Below are positions 24,692 to 32,136 of a DNA stretch of 64,000 nt, piece by piece. How positions within the stretch are numbered: the stretch's first letter is position 1; each line of letters starts with the position of its first letter. The notes beneath the pieces were generated by a model. The model was not told the origin of the DNA and ran no database searches. It saw nothing but the letters and a program-made list of their open reading frames with translations. Source of the DNA: Pseudomonadota bacterium. Lineage in GTDB: Bacteria > Pseudomonadota > Gammaproteobacteria > Steroidobacterales > Steroidobacteraceae. Both the position numbers and the translations under genes were made by a program. The DNA lies in contig JAFEDU010000005.1 of the NCBI GenBank assembly GCA_018241425.1, positions 160,464 to 224,463 of the forward strand. Direction: 5' to 3'.

Positions 24692-25459
24692 ATGAACGCA
24701 GCCCGCGTACGCCCGACCGCACTCCTTGCCCTGCTCCTGGTCGCCGGGTCGGGACTGGCGCAGGCCGATTCACCGCCGCCGTGGAGCTACTCGGGCGGTA
24801 CCGGACCTGCCCACTGGGGCGAGGAGGATACCGCCTACGCAACCTGCGCGAACGGACAGCTGCAATCGCCGATCGACATCGAGGCGGCGCCGCGCGAGGA
24901 CCTGCCGGCCATCCAGTTCGACTACCGCCCGGTGCCCCTCGACGTCACCGACACGGGCTACACCATCCAGGTGAACGTCCCCGCGGGCAGCGGCGGCATC
25001 GTCGTCGGCGGGGAGCGCTACGACCTCGTGCAGTTCCACTTCCACCGCCCCAGCGAAGAGCGGGTCCGTGGCCGCCGCTTCGCGCTCGTGGCGCACCTGG
25101 TGCACAAGAACGCCAGGGGCGAGATCGCGGTGGTGGCCGTGCTGATCCAGCGCGTCAAGGGTGCGCAGAATCCCGTGCTGCGGCAGGTGTTCGACAACCT
25201 CCCGGACGGCAAGGGGGAAAAGAAGGTGGAGGGCGCGAGCATCGACCTCAACGCGCTTCTGCCCAGGAGCCGCGGCTACTACACGTTCGCGGGGTCCCTC
25301 ACGATCCCGCCCTGCAGCGAAGGGGTGCGCTGGTTCGTGCTCAAGCGCACCCTGCCCGCGCAGTCGGGGCAGATCGCCCAGTTCGCCGCACGTTACCCGG
25401 ACAATGCCCGCCCGACGCAGCCACTGCACGGGCGGTCGGTCGCCCAGACCCGCAACTAG
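24692..25459 (+). CDS. Periplasmic alpha-class carbonic anhydrase
   Basis: Hydrates CO2 in the periplasm. The 255-residue precursor has a signal peptide (LLALLLVAGSGLAQA), the start motif WSYSGGTGPAHWGEED and QSPIDIE, zinc histidines in VQFHFHRPSEE and AHLVHKN, and the C-terminal FAGSLTIPPCSEGVRWFVLK. All three zinc ligands are present. The usual second-shell glutamate before the third histidine (E-x-H-L-V-H) is a valine here. A TATAGT -10-like element lies at 24649-24654, but no -35 is recognisable. The gene converges on gltA with an 18-bp gap. Confidence 0.92.
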   Translation: MNAARVRPTALLALLLVAGSGLAQADSPPPWSYSGGTGPAHWGEEDTAYATCANGQLQSPIDIEAAPREDLPAIQFDYRPVPLDVTDTGYTIQVNVPAGSGGIVVGGERYDLVQFHFHRPSEERVRGRRFALVAHLVHKNARGEIAVVAVLIQRVKGAQNPVLRQVFDNLPDGKGEKKVEGASIDLNALLPRSRGYYTFAGSLTIPPCSEGVRWFVLKRTLPAQSGQIAQFAARYPDNARPTQPLHGRSVAQTRN

Positions 25460-25477
25460 CTTTGGCGCGCCGCGGCG

Positions 25478-26785
25478 TCAGCCGCGTTTCTTGATGTCCA
25501 CGTACTCGCGCTGCACGGGGCCGGTGTACAGCTGGCGCGGGCGGCCGATGCGCATGGACGGGTCGGCGATCATCTCCTGCCAGTGCGCCACCCAGCCCAC
25601 GGTCCGTGCGATGGCGAACATCACGGTGAACATCGAGCGCGGAATTCCGATCGCGCTGTAGATGACCCCGGAATAGAAGTCCACGTTCGGGTAGAGCTTG
25701 CGCTCGACGAAGTAGGGATCCTTGAGCGCCACTTCCTCGAGCCGCTGCGCCAGCTCCAGGAGCGGATTGTCGCTGCGCCCCAGCTGCGCCAGCACCTTGT
25801 GGCACATCTCGCGGATGATCTTGGCGCGCGGGTCGAAGTTCTTGTAGACGCGGTGGCCGAAACCCATGAGCCGGAAATGGCTGCTCTTGTCCTTGGCCAT
25901 CGCCAGGTACTTGGGGATGTTGTCGACGGTGCCGATCTGCTCGAGCATCGACAGCACCGCCTCGTTCGCCCCGCCATGCGCCGGCCCCCAGAGTGCGGAC
26001 ACCCCGGCCGAGATGGCAGCGTAAGGATTGGCGCCGGTGCTGCCGGCGAGGCGCACCGTGGAGGTGCTGGCGTTCTGCTCGTGGTCGGCATGCAGCACGA
26101 ACAGCAGGTCTAGCGCCCGGGCCGCGATCGGGTCGACCTTGTAGGCCTCGCACGGCACCGCGAACAGCATGCTGAGCACGTTGGCCGCGTAGTCGAGGTC
26201 GTTACGCGGGTAGACGAACGGCTGCCCGAGCGAGTGCTTGTGGGCGGCCGCGGCGATCGTCGGGATCTTGGCGATGATGCGGTGCGCGAAGATCTCGCGG
26301 TGCCGCGGGTTATGGATGTCCATGGTGTCGTGGTAGAAGGCGGCCATCGAGGCCACGACACCGGACACCATCGCCATCGGGTGGGCGTTGTGGTGAAAGT
26401 AGTTGAAGAACCGCAGCAGCGATTCGTTGATCATCGTGTGATAACGAATGTTGCCGGTGAACTCCTCCAGCTGCTTCGCGGTCGGCAGCTCGCCGATCAG
26501 CAGCAGGTAGGCCACCTCCATGAACGAGCTCTTTTCGGCCAGCTGCTCGATCGGGTAGCCCCGGTACAGCAGCACGCCGGCGTCACCGTCGATGTAGGTG
26601 ATGCGGCTCTCGGTGGCGGCGGTCGCACCGAACCCGGGATCGTAGGTGAAGACCCCGAGGTCCTTGTTGAGCCCCGCGATGTCGAGCGCCGCGGACCCCA
26701 GCGTGCCCTTGCGTAGCGGCAGCTGCGCGCTGCGCCCGGCATCCTTGTCGGTGAGCTCGAATGTCTTCCCGCTCTTCTCGGTCAT
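25478..26785 (-). CDS. gltA: Type II citrate synthase
   Basis: Condenses oxaloacetate and acetyl-CoA at the entry of the TCA cycle. The 435-residue protein has the length of NADH-sensitive hexameric type II enzymes and shows an N-terminal beta domain (FTYDPGFGATAATESRITYIDGDAGVLLYRGYPIEQLAEK), catalytic His in LHADHEQNAS and WGPAHGGANEAV, and the Asp segment MGFGHRVYKNFDPRA. Upstream, 26786-26989 carries no gene; a short CCTAC/GTAGG hairpin near 26899 and a weak TTGATT-N17-TAAACC pair might serve the promoter. Confidence 0.97.
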   Translation of the reverse strand: MTEKSGKTFELTDKDAGRSAQLPLRKGTLGSAALDIAGLNKDLGVFTYDPGFGATAATESRITYIDGDAGVLLYRGYPIEQLAEKSSFMEVAYLLLIGELPTAKQLEEFTGNIRYHTMINESLLRFFNYFHHNAHPMAMVSGVVASMAAFYHDTMDIHNPRHREIFAHRIIAKIPTIAAAAHKHSLGQPFVYPRNDLDYAANVLSMLFAVPCEAYKVDPIAARALDLLFVLHADHEQNASTSTVRLAGSTGANPYAAISAGVSALWGPAHGGANEAVLSMLEQIGTVDNIPKYLAMAKDKSSHFRLMGFGHRVYKNFDPRAKIIREMCHKVLAQLGRSDNPLLELAQRLEEVALKDPYFVERKLYPNVDFYSGVIYSAIGIPRSMFTVMFAIARTVGWVAHWQEMIADPSMRIGRPRQLYTGPVQREYVDIKKRG

Positions 26786-26989
26786 TCCGCGGCCGCTTTC
26801 GTGTGCAGGGGCGACTCGGGCGCCGGTCGGCGCGCGTCGCGTGAAACGTCGGGAGGTTTACATGGTCCGTGCGCTCGAATCAAGGCACCAGCCACGCAAA
26901 CCTACTCACCGGTAGGCTAAGCGCGCGGTACCAGGCGGGACCATCGTCTCGACGGACGAGGCTTCGGCGCAGCCGCGCCGCCGGGACTT

Positions 26990-27027
26990 CCAAGGCCGGC
27001 CGGCGTACAGGCGGCGCCGGGCCTTGG
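26990..27027 (-). terminator. Hairpin after rpmE
   Basis: Arms CCAAGGCC (26990-26997) and GGCCTTGG (27020-27027) form an 8-bp inverted repeat starting 15 nt after the rpmE stop, with extra GC pairs inside. No T-tract follows, so it may protect the 3' end or act with Rho rather than terminate alone. Confidence 0.4.
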
Positions 27028-27042
27028 CCGTCGGCGGGAGGC

Positions 27043-27258
27043 TTACTTGGCCGCGGCCGCGGCCGCGTACTTCTTGCGGAACTTGTCCACGCGGCCGGCG
27101 GTGTCGACGATCTTCTGCTTGCCCGTGTAGAAAGGGTGGCAGCTCGAGCACACCTCGACCTGCAGGTCGTGGCCCAGGGTCGAGCTGGTCTTGAAGGTAT
27201 TGCCGCAGGTGCAGCTCACCGTCATCTCTTTGTACTCGGGGTGGATCGCGTCTTTCAT
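27043..27258 (-). CDS. rpmE: 50S ribosomal protein L31 (zinc-binding form)
   Basis: A 71-residue ribosomal protein of the large subunit. The start MKDAIHPEYKEMTV at 27258 matches the family N-terminus; a 17-codon upstream extension in frame is not conserved. The zinc ligands are present (SCTCGNTF and EVCSSCHPFYTGKQK), marking the C+ type made under zinc-replete conditions. The tail is Ala/Lys-rich. It is monocistronic between gltA and hemW and has a well-formed promoter at 27333-27361. Confidence 0.97.
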   Translation of the reverse strand: MKDAIHPEYKEMTVSCTCGNTFKTSSTLGHDLQVEVCSSCHPFYTGKQKIVDTAGRVDKFRKKYAAAAAAK

Positions 27259-27332
27259 GGCGGCACTCGCGGCTTCTTGCGGGACTGTGACGCCTACATG
27301 GGGCGGCACGGACGGAAGTTAAAGGGCGCGGG

Positions 27333-27361
27333 AGTGTAGCGGCAGTCCCGCCGCCCCTCAA
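27333..27361 (-). promoter_or_regulatory. Sigma70-type promoter of rpmE
   Basis: On the minus strand TTGAGG (27356-27361) and TACACT (27333-27338) are spaced by exactly 17 bp, with a predicted start near 27326 and a leader of about 70 nt to the rpmE ATG. Confidence 0.65.
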
Positions 27362-27397
27362 GCGGGCATCACGGGGGGGTCGCCGGGCCGCGGATCC

Positions 27398-27432
27398 TTA
27401 TCCACAGAAGCTGTGGACAACTCTGTGGACGC
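27398..27432. promoter_or_regulatory. Cluster of three DnaA-box-like sequences
   Basis: A perfect consensus box TTATCCACA lies at 27398-27406. TGTGGACAA at 27412-27420 (one mismatch on the opposite strand) and TGTGGACGC at 27424-27432 (two mismatches) follow. The first two face each other as a 7-bp inverted repeat (TCCACAG-AAG-CTGTGGA). An AT-richer stretch follows to about 27540. The cluster lies upstream of the rpmE promoter. Confidence 0.5.
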
Positions 27433-27487
27433 AGGTCCGGGCAGCCCCCAGTTTCCCGTGCCAGATTGCATTTTTGTTACCTTGATC

Positions 27488-27516
27488 AAAAAATGAACAG
27501 GGGTTTTTCACCTGTT
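27488..27516 (-). terminator. Rho-independent terminator of hemW
   Basis: On the minus strand AACAGG (27511-27516) pairs with CCTGTT (27496-27501) around a short A-rich loop, followed by CATTTTTT. It lies about 60 nt downstream of the hemW stop. Confidence 0.7.
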
Positions 27517-27575
27517 TCATCAATGGGTTACATGTATCTCATGGAGCAGCTTGGCCGCTTTGGCTCGTAATCCAC

Positions 27576-28823
27576 TCATTCTCCGACCGACCCCCCGGAC
27601 CCTGTGAATAACGCCGGCGCCTTGCCCGCCGGCGCCTCGGTGGGGCGCATTGACAATGTCGAATCGCCGGCCGTTTGCGGGGTTTCTGCCATAAAAAGGA
27701 GCAACGTTTCATTGAGGAAGCGCAGGCCGAGGGCGGTCGGCCGGCAGCCGTTCCCGGTGGTTTCCAGGAGTCCACGGCCGACTGCGCGGGCCATGGCCCC
27801 TTGGATACGCTCAAGTCCGAGGCCGGTACGCCCCTCGAAGTCCGCGAGCGCGAAGCCTTCCGTCAGGCGCAGTGCATTGAGCATGAATTCGAACGGCAGC
27901 TCGGGAGCTGCGATGACGGTGCGCGAAAGGGCGGCGTCCGCGGCTGCAAGATAGCGCCGCGGCTCGCGCGCCTGCGCGGTGCGCTCGATGCACCCGCGCG
28001 CCGCGTGCGTGAGCTTGCCGTGAGCGCCGGCACCCACGCCGAGGTAGTCCCCGAAATTCCAGTAGTTGAGGTTGTGGCGGCACTGCGCGCCCGGGCGCGC
28101 GTAGGCGGAGACCTCGTACTGCGCGAAGCCATTCTCCGCCAGCAGCCCAGCGCAGACGGCGAGCATCTCGGTCGCGGCATCCTCGTCGGGCAGTTGCGGC
28201 GGCCGGCCCGCGAATACCGTGCCGGGCTCGAGGGTCAGCTGGTAGTGGGAGATGTGGGCGGGCTCGAGTGCCACGCCCGCGGCGATGTCGGCCAGGGCAC
28301 CCGCCGGGTCCTGGCCCGGCAGGGCGTACATAAGATCGAGGTTGAAGTTCGCCAGGCCCGCCCGGTGCAGCTCCTCGGCCGCGCGTCGTGTCTCGTCGGG
28401 CGAGTGGATGCGGCCGAGCACCTTGAGGGCCCGCGCATCGAAACTCTGGGCCCCGAGCGACACGCGGTTGACCCCCGCGTCCCGGTAGCCGCCGAAGGCG
28501 CCGTGTTCGATGGTGCCGGGATTGGCCTCCAGGGTGACCTCGACGTCCGCGGCGAGCGCGAGGTGCCGTCGCGCACCGTCGAGCACCGCCTCGATGGCAC
28601 GCGGCGGGAAGAGACTCGGCGTGCCGCCGCCGAAGAAAACGCTGACCACCGTGCGACCGGCGACACCTGCGGCCTGCGCCTCGATGTCGCGCCCCAGGCG
28701 TTCGAGGTAAGGCTGCTCGGCGAGCTGGCCGCCCAGTGCGTACGAGTTGAAGTCGCAGTACGGGCACTTGCTCACGCACCAGGGGAAGTGCACGTAGAGC
28801 GACAGCGGCGGTTCACGCAGCAT
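27576..28823 (-). CDS. hemW: Radical SAM heme chaperone HemW
   Basis: HemW (formerly called oxygen-independent coproporphyrinogen oxidase-like) binds heme and a 4Fe-4S cluster and is thought to deliver heme to respiratory enzymes. The N-terminal YVHFPWCVSKCPYCDFNSY holds the CxxxCxxC cluster motif, followed by FFGGGTPSLF, ANPGTIE, NRVSLGAQSFD and LNYWNFGDYLGVGAGAHGK, all family landmarks. At 415 residues it is slightly long: the last 40 or so residues after LRFLNETLLLFM look unconserved. It starts 7 bp after the hydrolase gene stops, so the two are likely co-transcribed. Confidence 0.94.
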   Translation of the reverse strand: MLREPPLSLYVHFPWCVSKCPYCDFNSYALGGQLAEQPYLERLGRDIEAQAAGVAGRTVVSVFFGGGTPSLFPPRAIEAVLDGARRHLALAADVEVTLEANPGTIEHGAFGGYRDAGVNRVSLGAQSFDARALKVLGRIHSPDETRRAAEELHRAGLANFNLDLMYALPGQDPAGALADIAAGVALEPAHISHYQLTLEPGTVFAGRPPQLPDEDAATEMLAVCAGLLAENGFAQYEVSAYARPGAQCRHNLNYWNFGDYLGVGAGAHGKLTHAARGCIERTAQAREPRRYLAAADAALSRTVIAAPELPFEFMLNALRLTEGFALADFEGRTGLGLERIQGAMARAVGRGLLETTGNGCRPTALGLRFLNETLLLFMAETPQTAGDSTLSMRPTEAPAGKAPALFTGSGGSVGE

Positions 28824-28830
28824 GAGGCGC

Positions 28831-29799
28831 TCAGCTCAGCTCCGCGAGGAAGCGGAGCATCCACTCGTTGACCTCGCGCGGGCGCTCCATCTGCATCATG
28901 TGCCCGGCCTCGGACAGCATGGCCACGCCGCGCACGTCCGCGTACTGCTGCTGCAGCGCGCCCAGCGGGTCGTCCCCATGCCAGGCCTCGAGGTCGCAGT
29001 CGCGCTCGCTGCCGATGAAGTAGAACGGCACCGGATTCTTCACGCCCTCGAAGCGGCGGCGCTGCGCCCAGCGCAGGTCCATCGCACGGTACCAGTTCAG
29101 TCCCCCGGTAAAGCCGGTGCGGGCGTACTCGCTGACGAAGAACTCCATCTCGAGCTCGGTGAGCCACGGCCACGGGAACGGCGGGGCCTCCGGCAGGGCG
29201 TCCAGGTAGGCGGTGCCCGGCGGGTGCTTCCAGACGTCCAGGTAGTGGTAGTCGCCGCTCAGCGCGTAGAAGACCCGTGTCAGGAACTCGCGCGGCCGGG
29301 CATTGAGGGCCGCGTCCGCCGGCCCTGGCGGCTCGAAGTAGTGGATGTGGACGAAGTGGTTCTTTGCCCAGGCCTCCGCCTCGCGCAGCGGTGCCAGTTG
29401 CGGATTGTGGGGTGTCGCCGGATTTTCCAGGCCCACGATGGCGCGGACGCGCTGCGGCTGCCGGAAGGCGAGGTCGTAGATCGCGAACACCCCGAAGTCG
29501 AGGCCCGCGAACACCGCGGACTGCTCGCCGAGGTGATCGAGCAGCCCGGTGAGGTCGCCTACCGTGTGCTCGACGTCGTAGCTGCCGGGGTCCGGCGGCG
29601 CCTGCGTCTGACCCATGCCGCGCAGGTCGGGCGCCACCACGCGCCAGCCCGCGTCGGCCAGGGCCGGGATCTGGTGCCGCCAGGAGAACCACAGGTGGGG
29701 GAAGCCATGGCACAGCACCAGGAGCGGGCCCGTGCCCTGCTCCACGTAGTGCATGCGGATGCCGTTGATCGTCGCGTAGCGGTGCTGCCACTGGGCCAT
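28831..29799 (-). CDS. Alpha/beta hydrolase, epoxide hydrolase-like
   Basis: The 322-residue protein has the oxyanion motif HGFPHLWFSWRHQIPAL, an aspartate at the nucleophile elbow (FAGLDFGVF, G-x-D-x-G), and the catalytic histidine in SEAGHMMQMERP. An Asp nucleophile with HGFP is the epoxide hydrolase/haloalkane dehalogenase pattern rather than the serine esterase one. The cap-domain tyrosines expected of epoxide hydrolases are plausible (VFYALSGDYHYLD, GLNWYRAMDLRW). No signal peptide is seen, so it is cytoplasmic. The natural substrate is unknown. Confidence 0.85.
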   Translation of the reverse strand: MAQWQHRYATINGIRMHYVEQGTGPLLVLCHGFPHLWFSWRHQIPALADAGWRVVAPDLRGMGQTQAPPDPGSYDVEHTVGDLTGLLDHLGEQSAVFAGLDFGVFAIYDLAFRQPQRVRAIVGLENPATPHNPQLAPLREAEAWAKNHFVHIHYFEPPGPADAALNARPREFLTRVFYALSGDYHYLDVWKHPPGTAYLDALPEAPPFPWPWLTELEMEFFVSEYARTGFTGGLNWYRAMDLRWAQRRRFEGVKNPVPFYFIGSERDCDLEAWHGDDPLGALQQQYADVRGVAMLSEAGHMMQMERPREVNEWMLRFLAELS

Positions 29800-29845
29800 G
29801 TGCCCGATGTTAGACCGTCGCCGACCGGTACGCCGCCACCGGTGC

Positions 29846-31930
29846 TCAGGAGCCGAGGTTCAGCTTCTTGAGGAACGCCTGGAAGGCCGGCTCACCGCGC
29901 AGGTGCACGAAGTACCGGTCGTGATTGAGGTAGATGAGGCCCCCATCGCGCTGCATGTAGGCACGCTCGAGCCATTCGTAGGTGTGGGGCCTGTCGCCCC
30001 ACCAGGCATATACCTCCGCGATCTGGTAGGCCAAGGTCGAGGCGTGCTCGCCGATCAGGCTGTCGAGCGCTTCCTGTGCCTGCTCCGTGTGCCCCACGGA
30101 GTGGGCCGCCATGGCGATCCCGATGGTGCCCCACAGGGTGGATGCGTGGCTGAAGGTGTCCAGCGCCTTCGGGTAGTTCCCGCGCGCCAGTTCGATCTCG
30201 CCCTGCAGGCCCATGAGATTGGCCGCGCGGGTGCTCTCCGGCACCGCAGCGAGGGCATTCTCGGCCTCCTCGATGTGTCCCGCGTCCAGAAGGTGCTGGA
30301 CCAGGACCCGCATCGCACGGGCGGACAGCGGGTCGAGTGCGACCGCGCGCCGCAGCAACGCGAGGGCCCGCGGCATCTGCCCGCGCGCGGCGAGCAGGAC
30401 CCCGTAGTCGCCGAGAACCCGCACGTCGTCGTTGTCCAGCTGGTAGGCGCGCGCGAGGTCCGCCTCGGCACCCGCCCAGTCGAACTCGTGGGCCATGCGC
30501 AGGTTGCCGCGCGCCCAGTAGCCGTCCGGGGAATCGGGAGCCAGCTGGATGCCGCGCTCGGCCGCGGCCGCCGCACGCTGGTAGGCGGCCGGTTCTGCGC
30601 TGGACTGGTCGGCAATGCGCCATTCCGCATCGGCGAGGGCGCTCCAGGCGGCCGCATAGTGGGGATCGAGCTCGACGGCATGCTTGAAGGCCAGGAGTGC
30701 GGCGGCGTTGGACTCAACGCTGTCGACCGATCGCAGCTGGTTGCCGCGCAGGTACTCGTTGAAGGCCTCGATGTTGTCGCTGCGATGCCGGCTGGCGAGC
30801 GACTGCGCCGGCAGCAGCTGCGCCTTCAGCGCTCCCACCACCGCACCGGCGATCTCGTCCTGCACCTGGAAGATGTCGCGGGCATCACGGTCGTAGGTCT
30901 TGGACCACAGGTGGTAGCCGTTGTCGGCCCGGATCAGCTGTGCGGTGACGCGCACGCGGTCCCCCGAGCGCCGCACGCTGCCCTCGAGCACGTGCGCGAC
31001 CTTCAGCTTCTGCGCGATCGTGGCGATGTCGTCGCTGCGTCCCTTGAACGAGAACGAGGAGGTGCGCGCCGGTACGCGCAGGTCCGGCACCTGGGCGAGG
31101 AGGTCCAGGAGCTCCTCGGCGAGGCCGTCGGAGAAGTAGCCCTGGTCGTGCTTCTCGCTCAGGTCCACGAACGGCAGCACCGCGATCGACTTCTCCGGCA
31201 CGGCGTCGCTCGCCGCCGCGGTGGGCGCGGCCCCGGGGCGCGTCCCGGGCCGGCTGAAGGTGTAGTAGCCGATCACGGCGACCACGCTCACGATGGTCAG
31301 CGCCCAGATCAGCGTGTGCAGGACGCTCTTCGGACGGGCGACCGCACTCTCCACGACTGCCCCGCGCGCGGCTACGGGCGCGGGCGGTGACCCGGCGGTG
31401 CCCCCGAGCAGGCGCTGCACGCGCTCGACGAAGGCGGGCGGGGTCTGCCCGCCCGCCAGCCTTGTCCATTGCAGCTCGCGGAAGCGCTCCGGAATCCGGG
31501 GATCGGACTGCGCGATGTCATCGACGGCCACTGGCAGGAGGAACGGCCGGTCCTCGGCAATGAGATGCGATCGGTCAATGGCGAGCTTCCACTCGAGGCG
31601 GAAGTAGCCCTCCACCCGGTCGTGCGTCGTGCGCGAAAGGATCGGGACGAACAGGGCGCAGTTCTTGATCTGGCGCCGGATCATGGCGTCCCAGGCGTCC
31701 CCGCCGCGCAACTCGCTCCTGTCGAACCAGACCTCGATGCCGGCGGCCCGCAGCGCGGCGCAGATCCGCTCGGCAACGCCCGCATCCTCGGAGGCGTAGC
31801 TCAGGAAGACGGCGCCGGTCGGGGTGCTGGGAACGGGTTCTGGGTTCGGGGTGCTCAAGCGCTCGCGCCGGGCGTGTTTTGGGCGGCTGCCGGCTGGGAA
31901 TCGGTCTCCCGGGGCGGCCGTCACTTTCAC
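29846..31930 (-). CDS. TIR domain / transmembrane / FlgO-like / TPR protein
   Basis: A 694-residue multidomain protein. A TIR domain spans about 40-165 (VFLSYASEDAGVAERICAALRAAGIEVWFDR), with a glutamate in FRLEWKLAID at the position of the TIR NADase residue. One membrane span follows (about 217-238). Next comes a FlgO/TolB-like domain (KSIAVLPFVDLSEKHDQGYFSDGLAEEL...VLEGSVRRSGDRVRVTAQLI) and then at least eight TPR-like helices to the C-terminus. This chain recurs in bacteria beside adenylate cyclases and regulators, with unknown role. Start: GTG 31930 as given, or TTG 31858, which removes 24 unconserved residues. Confidence 0.82.
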   Translation of the reverse strand: MKVTAAPGDRFPAGSRPKHARRERLSTPNPEPVPSTPTGAVFLSYASEDAGVAERICAALRAAGIEVWFDRSELRGGDAWDAMIRRQIKNCALFVPILSRTTHDRVEGYFRLEWKLAIDRSHLIAEDRPFLLPVAVDDIAQSDPRIPERFRELQWTRLAGGQTPPAFVERVQRLLGGTAGSPPAPVAARGAVVESAVARPKSVLHTLIWALTIVSVVAVIGYYTFSRPGTRPGAAPTAAASDAVPEKSIAVLPFVDLSEKHDQGYFSDGLAEELLDLLAQVPDLRVPARTSSFSFKGRSDDIATIAQKLKVAHVLEGSVRRSGDRVRVTAQLIRADNGYHLWSKTYDRDARDIFQVQDEIAGAVVGALKAQLLPAQSLASRHRSDNIEAFNEYLRGNQLRSVDSVESNAAALLAFKHAVELDPHYAAAWSALADAEWRIADQSSAEPAAYQRAAAAAERGIQLAPDSPDGYWARGNLRMAHEFDWAGAEADLARAYQLDNDDVRVLGDYGVLLAARGQMPRALALLRRAVALDPLSARAMRVLVQHLLDAGHIEEAENALAAVPESTRAANLMGLQGEIELARGNYPKALDTFSHASTLWGTIGIAMAAHSVGHTEQAQEALDSLIGEHASTLAYQIAEVYAWWGDRPHTYEWLERAYMQRDGGLIYLNHDRYFVHLRGEPAFQAFLKKLNLGS

Positions 31931-32053
31931 CTGACCGCCACGCTCATGTCAAAGGCGGGCCCGATCCTCAGGCTCTGGGACGCCGGGGCCGGATCCCGCG
32001 CGTCATCGGAGCGTCACGTTCGCCCGAGGAACGGTGCGGGCGCGCTGGCGCGT

Positions 32054-32082
32054 TTGCCACCTGTCCATGGAGACGGTACTTT
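32054..32082 (+). promoter_or_regulatory. Candidate promoter of the hpn operon
   Basis: TTGCCA (32054-32059) and TACTTT (32077-32082) are spaced by 17 bp, giving a predicted start near 32089. Just downstream lies an inverted repeat CACAGT-AACAA-ACTGTG (32104-32120), between the start and the hpnJ ATG, which could be an operator or a leader hairpin. Nothing else is seen in 31931-32053. Confidence 0.45.
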
Positions 32083-32136
32083 CCATCGCAAAGTAATCCG
32101 CGTCACAGTAACAAACTGTGGAGCCCGAGGTAGACG

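Noticed and set aside
27398..27540. Chromosomal origin of replication
   Set aside because: Only three boxes, and no dnaA, dnaN, parAB or gidA nearby; reported only as a DnaA-box cluster.
29798..31390. Plus-strand open frame of 530 codons
   Set aside because: Antisense to the TIR/TPR gene, whose motifs are clear.
29846..31930. Anti-phage TIR defence system
   Set aside because: No adjacent Thoeris-type or SIR2 partner and a membrane/TPR architecture seen outside defence contexts.
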